From contig NC_072893.1 in NCBI RefSeq assembly GCF_027943255.1, positions 97,533,784 to 97,597,783 of the forward strand: DNA of 64,000 nucleotides, written 5' to 3'. Position 1 is the first letter of the stretch; every line of letters begins with the position of its first letter. The notes under the pieces were generated by a model, which saw nothing but the letters and a program-made list of their open reading frames with translations, had not been told where the DNA came from and searched no databases. The stretch is from Anastrepha obliqua (Eukaryota; Arthropoda; Insecta; Diptera; Tephritidae). The translations under genes were made by a program, and so were the position numbers. Shown piece by piece: positions 1 to 9,419 of this stretch.

Positions 1-1739
1 AGTTTATTCAATTTAGGCTGCACTAAATCAAGTGACTCCATTAAAATTCTGATAATACTTGCACGCACTTTGACGGCCACACCACGCCAGGCTATTATGA
101 CATACTTATTGATTTTGTTTTCAAACTGGCTTTTTGGAATTTTAGCAGGCGCAGCTATGTATTAGGTGGAATACAGTGTGTTCAATAACTATAGCACAGG
201 TACTTATTGAAAATGCCAATTGATTTGCTTGTTATATAATTTCACTATTTTTTTTAGAAAAATTTAGCTAATTTTCCTTCATATAAATTCTAGTTTTTAA
301 CTTTACGCAAATTAAAGAACAAGTCAGCAAATTTTTATAAAAATGCCGAATTTTGTAATCGGAATTTTTGAGAAAATTTCGAACATGCAGTCCTACATGT
401 AGTTTAAATTAAGGTTTAGTGCAAGTTTGAAGTTGTTGAAACATGAAAATTTTTTATAATTCTGTTTTTTGACGGTGATGTGCATTTATTCCTATACAAT
501 GTCGCGCTTTCGTTCTTTAAAGAAAAAGCACAATACAAATACAATGAGAATTTTCGAGCCTATTCATATTTGAATTTTTTTATACCAAAATTCAATGCAC
601 TATTGTGGCAAATCCGAAATTCTGACTAAAAAGTTTTGGTTTCAAAGTTTAGTTTGTAAGAAAAGGAACTAAATTTTTATTTAAAAATATTAAAAATACA
701 ATAAATTGTTAAAATTTGTTAATAAACGCACTTTAGTAAGGCGGTATGACGGGGCGTATGAGTGATTAAAGATCAAATAGTGAGTTAACTCAATTACTTT
801 GGCGATAGGCCTTCGATTTGATTAGCTTCGTTCTGAACTTAAAAGGCAGTAAAGTAAATATAAATAAAAGGCTTAGGAAAGAAATATCATTTATTCATAT
901 ATTGCCTTAATTGGATATTTCTTGAATATAAGCAGCTTTGTGGCGTCCGAAGGGCATAAGTATAAGTATATATTATATGTTTGTATGCACATATTATATG
1001 CTGGAACCATCACAAAACTTTTCACCGAACAAAGGCCACAGGTAAGTTTTACCACAATAATACAGACGATTACCAAGTTTAAGGTGATGATTGTTTATTT
1101 CGAGGACAAGGCGTGGTGATGACATATATGATGCCCAGTATTGGTTATGAAGCTCATGACAATGAAGCACATCAAATTATAGCATTTTGAACCAACATTT
1201 AGTTACTGGATTAAGTATTGCACGGAAGAAGAAAGTTAGCGTATTTCGAACCATAATACGCCACTTCTTAAATCAACCCTTGTGAGTAATTTGTTTGATT
1301 AAAATGTGAACTAAATACCATCCGTATGCATTTGACTTTATACCTTGCTGCTTTCCTTTTCTGAAAAATGTTTTAACTAAACGACTTTTTCGATATCTGT
1401 GGTGCGGAGCTCTCTTGGTTCGTTCCATGGGAGTAAACGGAGAATCGAAAAAATCAGTATGTAAAGGTCATGAGTGACTAAACTTCGCACATACCTGCCC
1501 GCTTTTTTATTTTACTAAATTGTATTTTAAGCCGATTGAGGCAATAAAATACTGAAATAGATGAAGTGTGGAGAGCTGAGTAAGCATACCGCCAGAAGTA
1601 ACGCTTCTAAAATATAAAATACTGTTTTTTAATAGTACAGCAGATGGCGTAACTTGATTATTATTCCATCGATCCACATTTCCAAACATTCATTGGAGAG
1701 CTACTGTCGTAAGGCACAAACGTCAGTATAAGTTTTTTA
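1..1739. other. AT-rich non-coding DNA
   Basis: Short ORFs only (about 60 codons), in low-complexity AT-rich sequence on both strands. No family motif, splice-site pair, TIR or tandem repeat was recognised. Confidence 0.6.
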
Positions 1740-1775
1740 TTTGAAGCGTAAACAACAATATTTTTACCACACTTG

Positions 1776-2147
1776 AAAATGTCGAATTTCGTGCCAAATA
1801 ATGTGTTTTTGCGGGGAATTTTTTAATATGAAGAAAAAAGCAGCCGAAAGTCATCGTATCTTGGTGGAAGTTTATGGTGAGCATGCTCTAGCTGAGCGAA
1901 CGTGCCAGAAGTGGTTTGCACGCTTTAAAAGTGGTGATTTTGGCCGCGCCGCCAAAGTTCATGGATACCGAATTGGAGGAATTGCTCGATCAAGATCCGG
2001 CTCAAACGCAAGAAGAGGTTGCAAAAACTTTGGGAGTTGATCAATCAACCATTTCCAAACGTTTAAAAGCCATGGGAATGATCCGAAATTCAAATTTCGA
2101 AAAAAAACCGCACGAACTTATTCATAGACCTATAAGTATAGAATTAT
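1776..2147 (+). pseudogene. mariner transposase 5' fragment (mellifera-like)
   Basis: This is the N-terminal DNA-binding part of a Tc1/mariner transposase. The ATG at 1776 opens a frame reading MSNFVPNNVFLRG and then stops. A second frame from 1801 carries KKKAAESHRILVEVYGEHAL and WFARFKSGDF, the first helix-turn-helix of mariner transposases. A third frame from about 1955 carries ELEELLDQDPAQTQEEVAKT and STISKRLKAMGM, the second helix-turn-helix. At least two frameshifts separate these pieces, and the catalytic domain (D..D34D) is absent. The wording of both helices resembles mellifera-subfamily mariners (inference from memory of the family). No TIR is visible on either side. It ends about 150 bp before an unrelated mariner copy begins, so it is an older, truncated relic. 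Confidence 0.8.
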
Positions 2148-2294
2148 AAATTGATATAAAACCAAGAATGTTAGGGAAATGAGATTCAAATCAAAGCTAG
2201 AGGTATAATTCCACGTGGCTAAGATGCGTTGGTGGGGCTATCTGAAAAGTTATGTAATATCAAACACCTAATTAGAAGTCAATGACCAATAATA

Positions 2295-3516
2295 TTGGGT
2301 AGTCGAAAAAGTCTTTTCGTATTTCTAATCAAACTTCAACTCCTTTTTTTTATATTTATAATGAACTTTATTAAACCAAATATGTACCGTTTTGGTCGAC
2401 CACCTTTTGCCATTTTTCTTCTAGAGACATTATTCCATCAGTGTAAAACTTTTGTGGTTTCTTGGCGAAAAACTGCGACAAGTAATTTTCACAGACTTCT
2501 CTTGAAGCCAACTTTACTCCATTAAGGGAGCTCTGCATTGACCGAAACAAATGGTAGTCCGATGGTGCAAGGTCAGGGCTATATGGTGGATGCATCAAAA
2601 CTTCCCAGCCAAGTTCTCCCAGTTTTTACCGAGTCATCAAAGATGTGTGTGGCCTAGCGTTGTCCTGGTGGAAGGCGACGCCCTTTCTGCTGATCAGTTC
2701 TGGCCGTTTTTTTCGATTGCTTCCTTCAATCACATCAGTTGTTGATAGTAAAGTGTAGAATCAATCGTTCGGGCAGGCTGGAGCGGCTCATAGTGGATGA
2801 TTCCTTTCCAATCCCACCAAACACACAGCATAACCTTTCGAGGCGTCAATCCTGGCTTTGCGACCATTTGTTGAGCTTCACCACCCTTGCACCTTGATCT
2901 TTTTTCGTCTTCTGTTACCATTCGCTTCAGAAATGGTTCGATTTCATTTCGTTTCAGCAAAGAATCACAGATGTTAATTCGGTCCATTAAATTTTTCACA
3001 GACAATTCATGTGGTACCTAGACGTCGAGCTTCTATTTGTAACCAGCCTTTTTTAAATGGTTCAATACCGTTTGATGATGAATGTTTAGTGCCTTGGCGA
3101 TGTCATGGCAGCTTATGTGACGGTCCTGGTCAATCTTTTCCATAATTTCATCGACTTTTTCAAGGATAGGTCGACCGGAGCGAGGTTCATCTTGCACATC
3201 GAAATTTCCAGAACGGAAGCGAGCGAACCATTGTTGTGCTACACGAACTGATACAGCATCGTCTCCATAAACTTCATAAACTTTTTATACAAACATTTCA
3301 AAATATAGCGAATTTCTTCATTATTTCCACTCATTTTTGAACAACTTTAACTTTTTTTCAGCTTCTCCGAATTTAATTTTTTTTGGTTAAATCAAGCTTA
3401 AAATGTCACCTTTCTAACACCATATGATATGACACAATGTGATTGGTAGCACTGGAGACAGATAACTCCAACGACATCTATTGACAAAATACGAAAAGAC
3501 TTTTTCGACTACCCAA
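2295..3516 (-). mobile_element. complete but inactive mariner element, 1,222 bp
   Basis: The element has matching 30-bp TIRs at 2295-2324 and 3487-3516, beginning TTGGGTAGTCGAAAAAGTCT. TA dinucleotides at 2293-2294 and 3517-3518 give the expected TA target-site duplication. The length is typical for mariner (about 1.25 kb). The transposase gene is on the minus strand. The TIRs are identical over 30 bp while the gene is broken, so the ends could in principle still be recognised by a transposase supplied in trans (inference). Confidence 0.93.
2371..3334 (-). pseudogene. mariner transposase pseudogene (DD34D, mori-like)
   Basis: The gene encodes a cut-and-paste transposase. Reading the minus strand from the ATG at 3334, MSGNNEEIRYILK is followed by a frameshift. 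A frame with VRVAQQWFARFRSGNFDV and the second helix-turn-helix (HISCHDIAKALNIHHQTVL) follows. Two in-frame stops lie near 3030-3050. The next block contains the first catalytic Asp (MVTEDEK, where intact copies read TGDEKW), followed by a short deletion, then KPGLTPRKVMLCVWWDWKG. After another frameshift comes QDNARPH, with the second Asp, and then YSPDLAPSDYHLF, with the third. I count 34 residues between the last two Asp, which is the mariner DD34D signature. All three acidic residues survive, but at least three frame lesions make it non-functional. Normal length would be about 345 residues. Confidence 0.88.
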
Positions 3517-3539
3517 TATATCTAGTTTAATTGAAAATT

Positions 3540-3636
3540 GAATAGTGAGCAACATTGTTGATCAATTAAGAAGCTGATTTTTTCTGTGGAAGTGAGAAAT
3601 CTGCTTGAATACAAAACCTTTTATTATTGAATCAAG
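3540..3636. mobile_element. terminus of a P-like DNA transposon (relic)
   Basis: Read on the minus strand from 3636, the sequence begins CTTGATTCAATAATAAAAGG and continues with AAGCAGATTTCTCACTTCC. This closely matches the inner TIR and subterminal sequence of the P-like element at 5409-6436 (CATGATACAATAATAAAAGC and AAGCAGCTTTCTCATTCCC). No partner end was found to the left, so it is a solo end. The mariner at 2295-3516 lies directly upstream. Confidence 0.55.
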
Positions 3637-5025
3637 TGGAAATTACTTCACTCATTTTGAAAAAAAGTTTTCTTAATTAAAACAAAAAAAAAATAAAATT
3701 ACGCTGTAATTAAATTATTAATAGCAACATAATATCTGTATTATCTTGACTACTTTCGGGAACCGGTTAAAAAAATCGTCTGTGCATTTTAAGGTTGCTC
3801 CGCCTTAACCTTCCGTTTGACTGATTTTGACCATGTGTACTTTCATGCTTGCAAATGTATAGCTAATAAAATATTATTAAAGTAAATGAAGTTACATCAC
3901 GGTAGCTCAATTACCTAGAAATATATTTTCTGCTACCAATTTTTACCAAACCAGCACTGCCTAACCGAGGGCTAAAGACATAAATATGACCACTATTGTG
4001 CTCCGTTCTAGCTATCGATGCATGCGCTTCCACGCACGCACAAGCAAGGTATTCTGGCTTGTCGGAAATCCAGTAATTGAACTTGTTTGCCATAATTGAC
4101 GGTGTACGTTTATATTATACGCGTAAAATGCCCACCGAGTGCGGTACATACGCATGTACTTGGTACTATGCTAGTTCTATCAGACTCTTGTTTCACAAAC
4201 TGCTTACAAATTTTAATTTCTTTCAGACCACAATTTTTTATCTCCTATTGCACTTATCAAAATCTTTTGACTTTTTTCAAAATATTTTAATAATAAAACA
4301 CTAGTTAATAAAAGCATAAAAATTGGTACCAATCAACCTTCGCCTACATAGAAAATCAACCTACATAAAAATGAACATATGCTATATTTCTCTTTTGCTA
4401 ATGTTTGAATGACACTTTGTACAAATACACTTTGCACAGGTTACAAACGCATACACATATGAACTCATGTCAATACACCAAATAATTTTGCACATGAAAA
4501 ATATTTACTCTCGGGAAATAGCAAAAAATATTCACCCTAATTCGATTACCGTACGTTGAGCATATCGACAGTGATGGGATGCAGTTGTGTTTAAGTAAAA
4601 TGTGGCATTTAAAAATAGCGACTTTAATGAAAACTGTAAATTTGTATTGAATATTGAAAAATTCAAATTACCGGGGCTATTAATAAATCGATGTTCATCA
4701 TTTCATTTGAGCGCGGTCAATAGCACAAAGGCAGCGTGGTGAAGACAACATCTGCCTACCATACCGTGCCCTATACACCCTTTATTCATTGAAAATGAAA
4801 TTTTCTTTTATAAATGAAACACGTGGATCGATTTCGACTAAAATTTTATTTCCAGATTTGACAAGTAAATCAATGGTTGCAAGATTTGATAAATACATTT
4901 ATACAATTACATTCTAGAATTTACATTTTACAATTTTACGGAGTTGACCGCCACTATATCAAAATTTCAAACAATACAAATACTGTTAAAAAAAATTAAT
5001 ATGGCACAATACCAAGCATTTGCAT
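3637..5025. other. non-coding DNA, no recognised feature
   Basis: AT-rich sequence with only short uninformative ORFs. The part near 4600-5025 may hold the 3' untranslated region of the copia fragment that follows on the minus strand, but no long terminal repeat could be identified. Confidence 0.4.
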
Positions 5026-5029
5026 AAAT

Positions 5030-5399
5030 TTATATGTAGTGTTTTATTTCTGACAATCCCTTAGTTAATAAGTCTGCAGGCATGTTATGAGTTGGCAAAT
5101 ATTTAGTTTCAACTAGACCGCTATTACTTACATTTCTGATAAAATTATACCTTACATGAATATATTTTGATCGTTTATGAGATTGGTGGTTATTTGCCCG
5201 TTTTAATGCACTTTGGCTATCGTTATACAATATTATCTTCTTGAAACAACCTGTTAATTCTTATTCTAAATTTATTAAATAAATGGCCTCTCGACAAGCC
5301 TCTGACAAAGCCATATACTCAGCTTCACAGCTACTGAGAGCAACAGTCCTTTGCTCTCCCAAGAGATGGCAGATCCAGATTTAGTAAAACAGATGCCAA
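5030..5399 (-). pseudogene. copia RNase H C-terminal part
   Basis: This continues the polyprotein after the P-like insertion: GICFTKSGSAISWES, then (after one lesion) EAEYMALSEACREAIYLIN, an in-frame stop, then YNDSQSALKRA, HKRSKYIHVRYNFIR and YLPTHNMPADLLTKGL. E of EAEYMALSEA, D of YNDSQSA and D of PADLLTKGL are the catalytic RNase H residues of copia elements. The C-terminus near 5030 agrees with the usual end of the copia polyprotein. One frame lesion and one stop are visible. Confidence 0.88.
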
Positions 5400-5778
5400 T
5401 ATAAGAACCATGATTCAATTATTAAAGGTTTGCTCACTAGTGACATTCGATTTTTGACACTCCCTTACAAAAGGTTGTATTTAAGAAGGTGCATAAAAAG
5501 GAAAAAATTAAATCCTTTTTGGGAAAAATGGTAGCAAAATAGTATTTTGTTACTTAAATGGAAACAAACTGCGAACGGTTTAAAAAATAAATTTTAATTA
5601 ATATTTGAATGTAAATAATGGTATAGATAGAAGTGGTTAGCGGAAATTGTCAAGTCTAATATTAAAACAAGAAATTATTTCACATAATCCAAGATTTTAC
5701 TTTGTGAATTAATTTTTAAATTTAAAACCAATCGCAAAGTTTCGCCAATATGAAACTATTTTGTTAAAAATAAATAAA

Positions 5779-5912
5779 TAATTGGCACGTACAATTCTGT
5801 TAGGTGTTTCGCCGAGATCCTCCTCCTATTTGTAGCGCGCGTTCCACAATTGGAAGGCCCTACAGTTTAAAGCCGATTCCGGTAGATGGTTTTTTATGAG
5901 AAGCTCTTTCAT
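5779..5912 (-). repeat. tRNA-derived SINE, 3' fragment
   Basis: The 3' body of the SINE family seen at 13908, 23744, 55522 and 60382 is recognisable in minus orientation: ATTGGC at the 3' end, then TTTCGCCGAGATCCTCCTCC, CCCTACAGTTTAAAGCCGA and TTTATGAGAAGCTCTTTCAT. The tRNA-like head is absent. The 3' tail is (AAAT)n. It lies within the P-like element. Confidence 0.8.
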
Positions 5913-6300
5913 ACTGGTACTGTGCTTTTCTAAGCCTCCTCTGGACACTTCTTCCATCCATAGGAAGGTGGGCTCATTGGAAACAAGTTCTGCCAACTTT
6001 TTTATAATGAGGTCTGCAATGTAATCGATTGCATCGGGACTATTCAATAATTCTCCCTGCTGTAACTCTTTAGCAAACGCTAGCTGCAAAACATGAGTTC
6101 CGTTTAAATCACCACATCATAAGAAATAAAGCTTTGTAAATTCGCCATCTCGATCTCGGATTGCGTCAAATACTCTATCATGTCTTGACTTAAGCGGTAT
6201 GTATTTCATGTCATACTGCCATAGTCCTGAACATACCGATGAAAACTCTTGAGCGAGTTGTTGCTCGTAAGCAGTCCATTTTGAAAATGAAATGTTTTTT
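5912..6300 (-). pseudogene. P/THAP9-like transposase C-terminal relic
   Basis: On the minus strand one frame runs from about 6300 to the SINE junction near 5912 with a single TGA stop near 6120: FSKWTAYEQQLAQEF, SRHDRVFDAIRDRDGEFTKL, stop, CGDLNGTHVLQLAFAKELQQ, SPDAIDYIADLIIKKLAELV and LWMEEVSRGGLEKHS. The YIA...KKL and SRGGL segments resemble the C-terminal region of P-element/THAP9 transposases (YIAG...K and SRGGL), recalled by eye. The last codons were overwritten by the SINE fragment. The acidic catalytic core is missing, so this is only about 130 codons of a protein normally over 700. Position inside a CATGAT-ended element supports the assignment. Confidence 0.55.
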
Positions 6301-6445
6301 CTACAAATTTTACTTTTCCTCCACTTTTAGTCAAAATTTCTAGAGCAAGCAACCCAGTGTCTTGCTAAGGGAGCCGATTTGTCAAGTGGGAATGAGAAAG
6401 CTGCTTACTGAGCAAAGCTTTTATTATTGTATCATGTATAAGAAC

Positions 6446-6823
6446 GTCTATCAATGCTATCACTAGCCCAGTCTGCATCTGCGTACCCCTCTAGTTGTGT
6501 TCTCTCTTTAGAGTATCTTAAACAATAATGCTTTGTTTTTAACAAATATTTTAAAATTCTCTTAGCATAATTCCAGTGAACATGTGAATAACAATTATTA
6601 AATTGACTGAGGTAATTGACTGAATAGGCAATGTCTGAATCGGCAAAACTTCCAGATACATCAAACTACCTATAAGTTTTTGATATGGCAAATGATCTTC
6701 ACAAATATCAGATTTCTTAATATTTAATTCAGTCTCTATCGGAGTACTAACTGTATTACATTCAGACATGTTAAACTTTTTAATCAATTGCTCAACATAT
6801 TGCTCCTGATCCACTGTAATTAC
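6446..6823 (-). pseudogene. copia RT tail / RNase H start
   Basis: Immediately after the MITE the copia polyprotein resumes as ITVDQEQYVEQLIKKFNMSE, TPIETELNIKKSDICED and LPYQKLIGSLMYL. These are the conserved RT-to-RNase H connector of copia elements. It then decays through frameshifts to a recognisable DWASDSIDRRSYT at 6487-6446, the start of the RNase H domain (the AD.DWA..). The block stops exactly at TATAAGAAC (6437-6445), which is repeated on the far side of the P-like insertion. Confidence 0.85.
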
Positions 6824-6831
6824 ATCTGCAT

Positions 6832-7297
6832 TAGGCCGGGTCGATTTGTGGGGAGGCAAAAAATCGCCCATTGCTCTATGAAAATCATATTCTAGGGATC
6901 AAAATAAGAAACTTTGCCGAAGGAACCATACCTCTAAAACGAATTCTGATGTCCCCCATTTTGGGTCGAACTTTTTAGTTTCTTTTCTCATGTAAAGGCC
7001 AAAAATGGTGATATTTTGAAATGATTGTATGGGGAACCCCACAGGGGAGTTCCAGGGGGTGTGCCACTGGCATGGGTGGATCGGCTGTCCAAAGTTAGTG
7101 GGGGTCGGTTATACATTTGGACTTGATTGGAGCACTCTAAATAGGTCAAAGTGGGATTTTTCGTTCGATCCAAATTGGGGGACATCAGAATTCGTTTTAG
7201 AGGTATTATAGAGGTTCCTTCGGCAAAGTTTCTTATTTTGATCCCTAGAATACGATTTTCACAGAGCAATGAGCGATTTTTAAATCGACCCGCCCTG
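6832..7297. mobile_element. long-TIR hAT-like MITE, copy 1 (466 bp)
   Basis: The ends are TAGGCCGGGTCGATTT and AAATCGACCCGCCCTG. The two arms are inverted repeats of each other for roughly 130 bp, sharing for example CTAGGGATCAAAATAAGAAA. Flanks are ATCTGCAT (6824-6831) and ATCTGTAT (7298-7305), an 8-bp target duplication with one mismatch that fits the hAT consensus nTnnnnAn. It interrupts copia RT. It has no transposase; ORFs inside are TIR shadows. A second copy lies at 13434-13893. Confidence 0.85.
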
Positions 7298-7305
7298 ATC
7301 TGTAT

Positions 7306-8140
7306 GTTTATCAATATTAATTCTCACGCCTAAATATTGCTTTACCTGACCTAAATTTTTAATCTTAAATTTTTGTTCCAAGGCTTCAATTAAAATATCA
7401 GTTTCTGACTTATCATTTGAAAATATAATATTATGAAATCATCAACATAAAATCCATTACCATTATTATGATTTTTTAAAAACACACAAGGTTCTAATTT
7501 ACTTTTGCTAAATCCTAAATTAGTATACAATGTTTTTTTGACTCTCTACTACCAGGCCAATGCAGGTTGTTTTAAACCATACACAGCTTTTTTTAACTAT
7601 AACTCTTTTCTGGAAACTTTAACAGGAAAACCTTCAGGTAAATGCATATACATACTTTCTTTTAAATATCCGTTAAGAAAAGCTGTTATAACGTCTAGGT
7701 GAGTAATGTCCATATCGAACTGAACGCTTAATGCATATAATAAGCGCAAGGTTGAATGTCTAATGACCTGCAAGAATTTCTCTTGATAGTCCACACCAGC
7801 TTTCTGTATATAACCTTTGGCCAGTGACCTTGCCCGATACCTCACATTACCATCACAATCATATTTTCTTTTTAGGACCCACTTGCACTGCAGTACACTA
7901 ACACTTTTTGGAGCATCAACAATCTCCCATACTTGGTTGTCTTCGAACGCCTCCAACTTCTCTGCCATCGCCTGCAGCCACTGCTGCTTTCCTGGACCAC
8001 TGATAGAATCTTGATATGTCGGCTCGTCATCTCCTGTGGATCTAGTACAAATATAATACATATTAGCAACACCGTACCTTGAAGGTTCTTTTCTCTGTCT
8101 TTTCTCTTTTATTTCTTGGAAAATTTTGTTCTCTTTCTAA
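7306..8140 (-). pseudogene. copia reverse transcriptase, N-terminal part
   Basis: This block encodes the fingers and palm of a Ty1/copia reverse transcriptase. The open stretch at 8061-7597 includes PGKQQWLQAMAEKLEAFEDN, followed by WEIVDAP, CKWVLKRKYDCDGNVRYRAR, LAKGY, GVDYQEKF, THLDVITAFLNGYL and MHLPEGF. These are the standard copia RT landmarks. The first catalytic Asp sits in LDVITAFLNG, where intact elements read LDVKTAFLNG. Downstream, in shifted frames, are GFYVDDFIIF (the YVDD active site, near 7455) and FKIKNLGQVKQYLGV (near 7350). Upstream to about 8140 a lysine/glutamate-rich linker matches the integrase-RT connector. Frameshifts near 7500-7600 and the MITE insertion make it non-functional. 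Confidence 0.9.
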
Positions 8141-8149
8141 GAATCCCCG

Positions 8150-9419
8150 AGTGACCCAGAGTGGGCCCAGGTAGTTGGCGGCCGTATTAATGATCGGACA
8201 TATAGGCAAGTTTCTCCTATAAACTGAAGCCAAAATGTCGTTTAAAAAAGTTGAAGTAGCTCACTTTTGGTTGAATAGTTACGTCATTAAGCGAGCTACG
8301 TATTTGGAGCTTTAATAATTATCAACCCATTATTGAATTATCATTTATACCAAGAGGAAGTTAACATTAGGTGAACTTTATGAGCCACTGAAATCATTGG
8401 TTCGTACGTCTGTAGAAATGACGGTGATCAGAAGGCTATAGTTAACGGTGATATATACATAATAATTTAAGAACGTCTGAACATCGATTTTTAAGCCAAA
8501 CTGAACCGTACCCAAATTGCATATTTTCAAGGGCCTTAATTATAAACAGCAAAACTTTTAAAAAATGAATTATATTTAATAATATTATAATAAATAAGTT
8601 TCCATCTCTTTAATTTGAGCTCATAAGATGCAGCTAGATTTCTAAAAATAAAAAAAAATAAAAAACTTATTTTTCCTTGTGTTTTACATAGTTGAATAAT
8701 TTTATATTTTAATGTAAAACCAGTAGCTTATCGGTATTTTGAACTTGCAATTGACATTGTTTATCAGTATAGAGCTGACCCTGACCCTGAGCAATTGCTC
8801 ACTAGCAACACTCGACGGAGGAGCAGATAGACATTTCAAAGCATTTTTTTAAACAGAAAAGTTGGACTAGCATAGTTCAGAAATATTACAATTTCTTGGC
8901 AACTCATATTTATTAAGATAAGTTATGAATTAATTATTTAATGAAATATAAGTTTTTTCGATGTTATTACTGTAAATCATGTAAGTACCAGAGGCTGTGT
9001 TGAATATTTCCTAAAAAAATAAAAATTACAAAAGTATTACATTAAAGTATTAATAATGATAAACATTTTCATGCCTCAATCAGAAGGCATTAATGTTGCA
9101 AGCGTGTCATTTCAGCAGAATGCGCGATACAATTAATTTATAGAACGAAATATTTGGCGAACGATTAATTTCACAGAAGTCACCTACGGCAAGTCCACAC
9201 TGATAAAGCAGAAGCAATTGACCACTTGGAGGCAGAGTGGACGCGTTATTGCCGAAATATGGATGTGTGCACAAATCCACATACCAAAACGCCAAGATAA
9301 TATTCTCACCCGCTAAATTAATTAATGACGCTTAATTTTATTTCTAACGGATATTGAAAACATATTTTCTGTGCTTTATTTTTGTTTCGGCACCTACTGT
9401 TAGAAAAACACCCTTTAAA
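8150..9419. other. non-coding DNA, no recognised feature
   Basis: AT-rich sequence; no family motif, TIR or credible exon recognised on either strand. Confidence 0.5.

Larger units (their letters stand above)
5409..6436 (-). mobile_element. P-like DNA transposon, 1,028 bp, inside copia
   Basis: Terminal inverted repeats begin CATGATTCAATTATTAAAGG at 5409 and, on the other strand, CATGATACAATAATAAAAGC at 6436. Both continue into TTTGCTCA. The 9-bp sequence TATAAGAAC flanks both sides (5400-5408 and 6437-6445), and removing one copy restores the copia RNase H reading. The CATGAT start and 8-9-bp duplication fit the P superfamily (established knowledge). A transposase C-terminus relic with an SRGGL motif lies inside. 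The element also carries a SINE fragment at 5779-5912. Confidence 0.75.
5030..8145 (-). mobile_element. Ty1/copia retrotransposon fragment, interrupted twice
   Basis: Three blocks of one copia-type polyprotein occur in order on the minus strand: reverse transcriptase at 8140-7306, the RT tail and start of RNase H at 6823-6446, and the end of RNase H at 5399-5030. The gaps are explained by a hAT-like MITE (6832-7297) and a P-like element (5409-6436), each flanked by a duplication of copia sequence. Gag, protease and most of the integrase are missing, and no LTR was recognised, so this is a 5'-truncated remnant. Confidence 0.88.

Noticed and set aside
6988..7333. Overlapping 60-108-codon ORFs on both strands
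   Set aside because: They are shadows of the MITE's inverted arms; nearly the same ORFs recur at 13488-14123 in the second copy.
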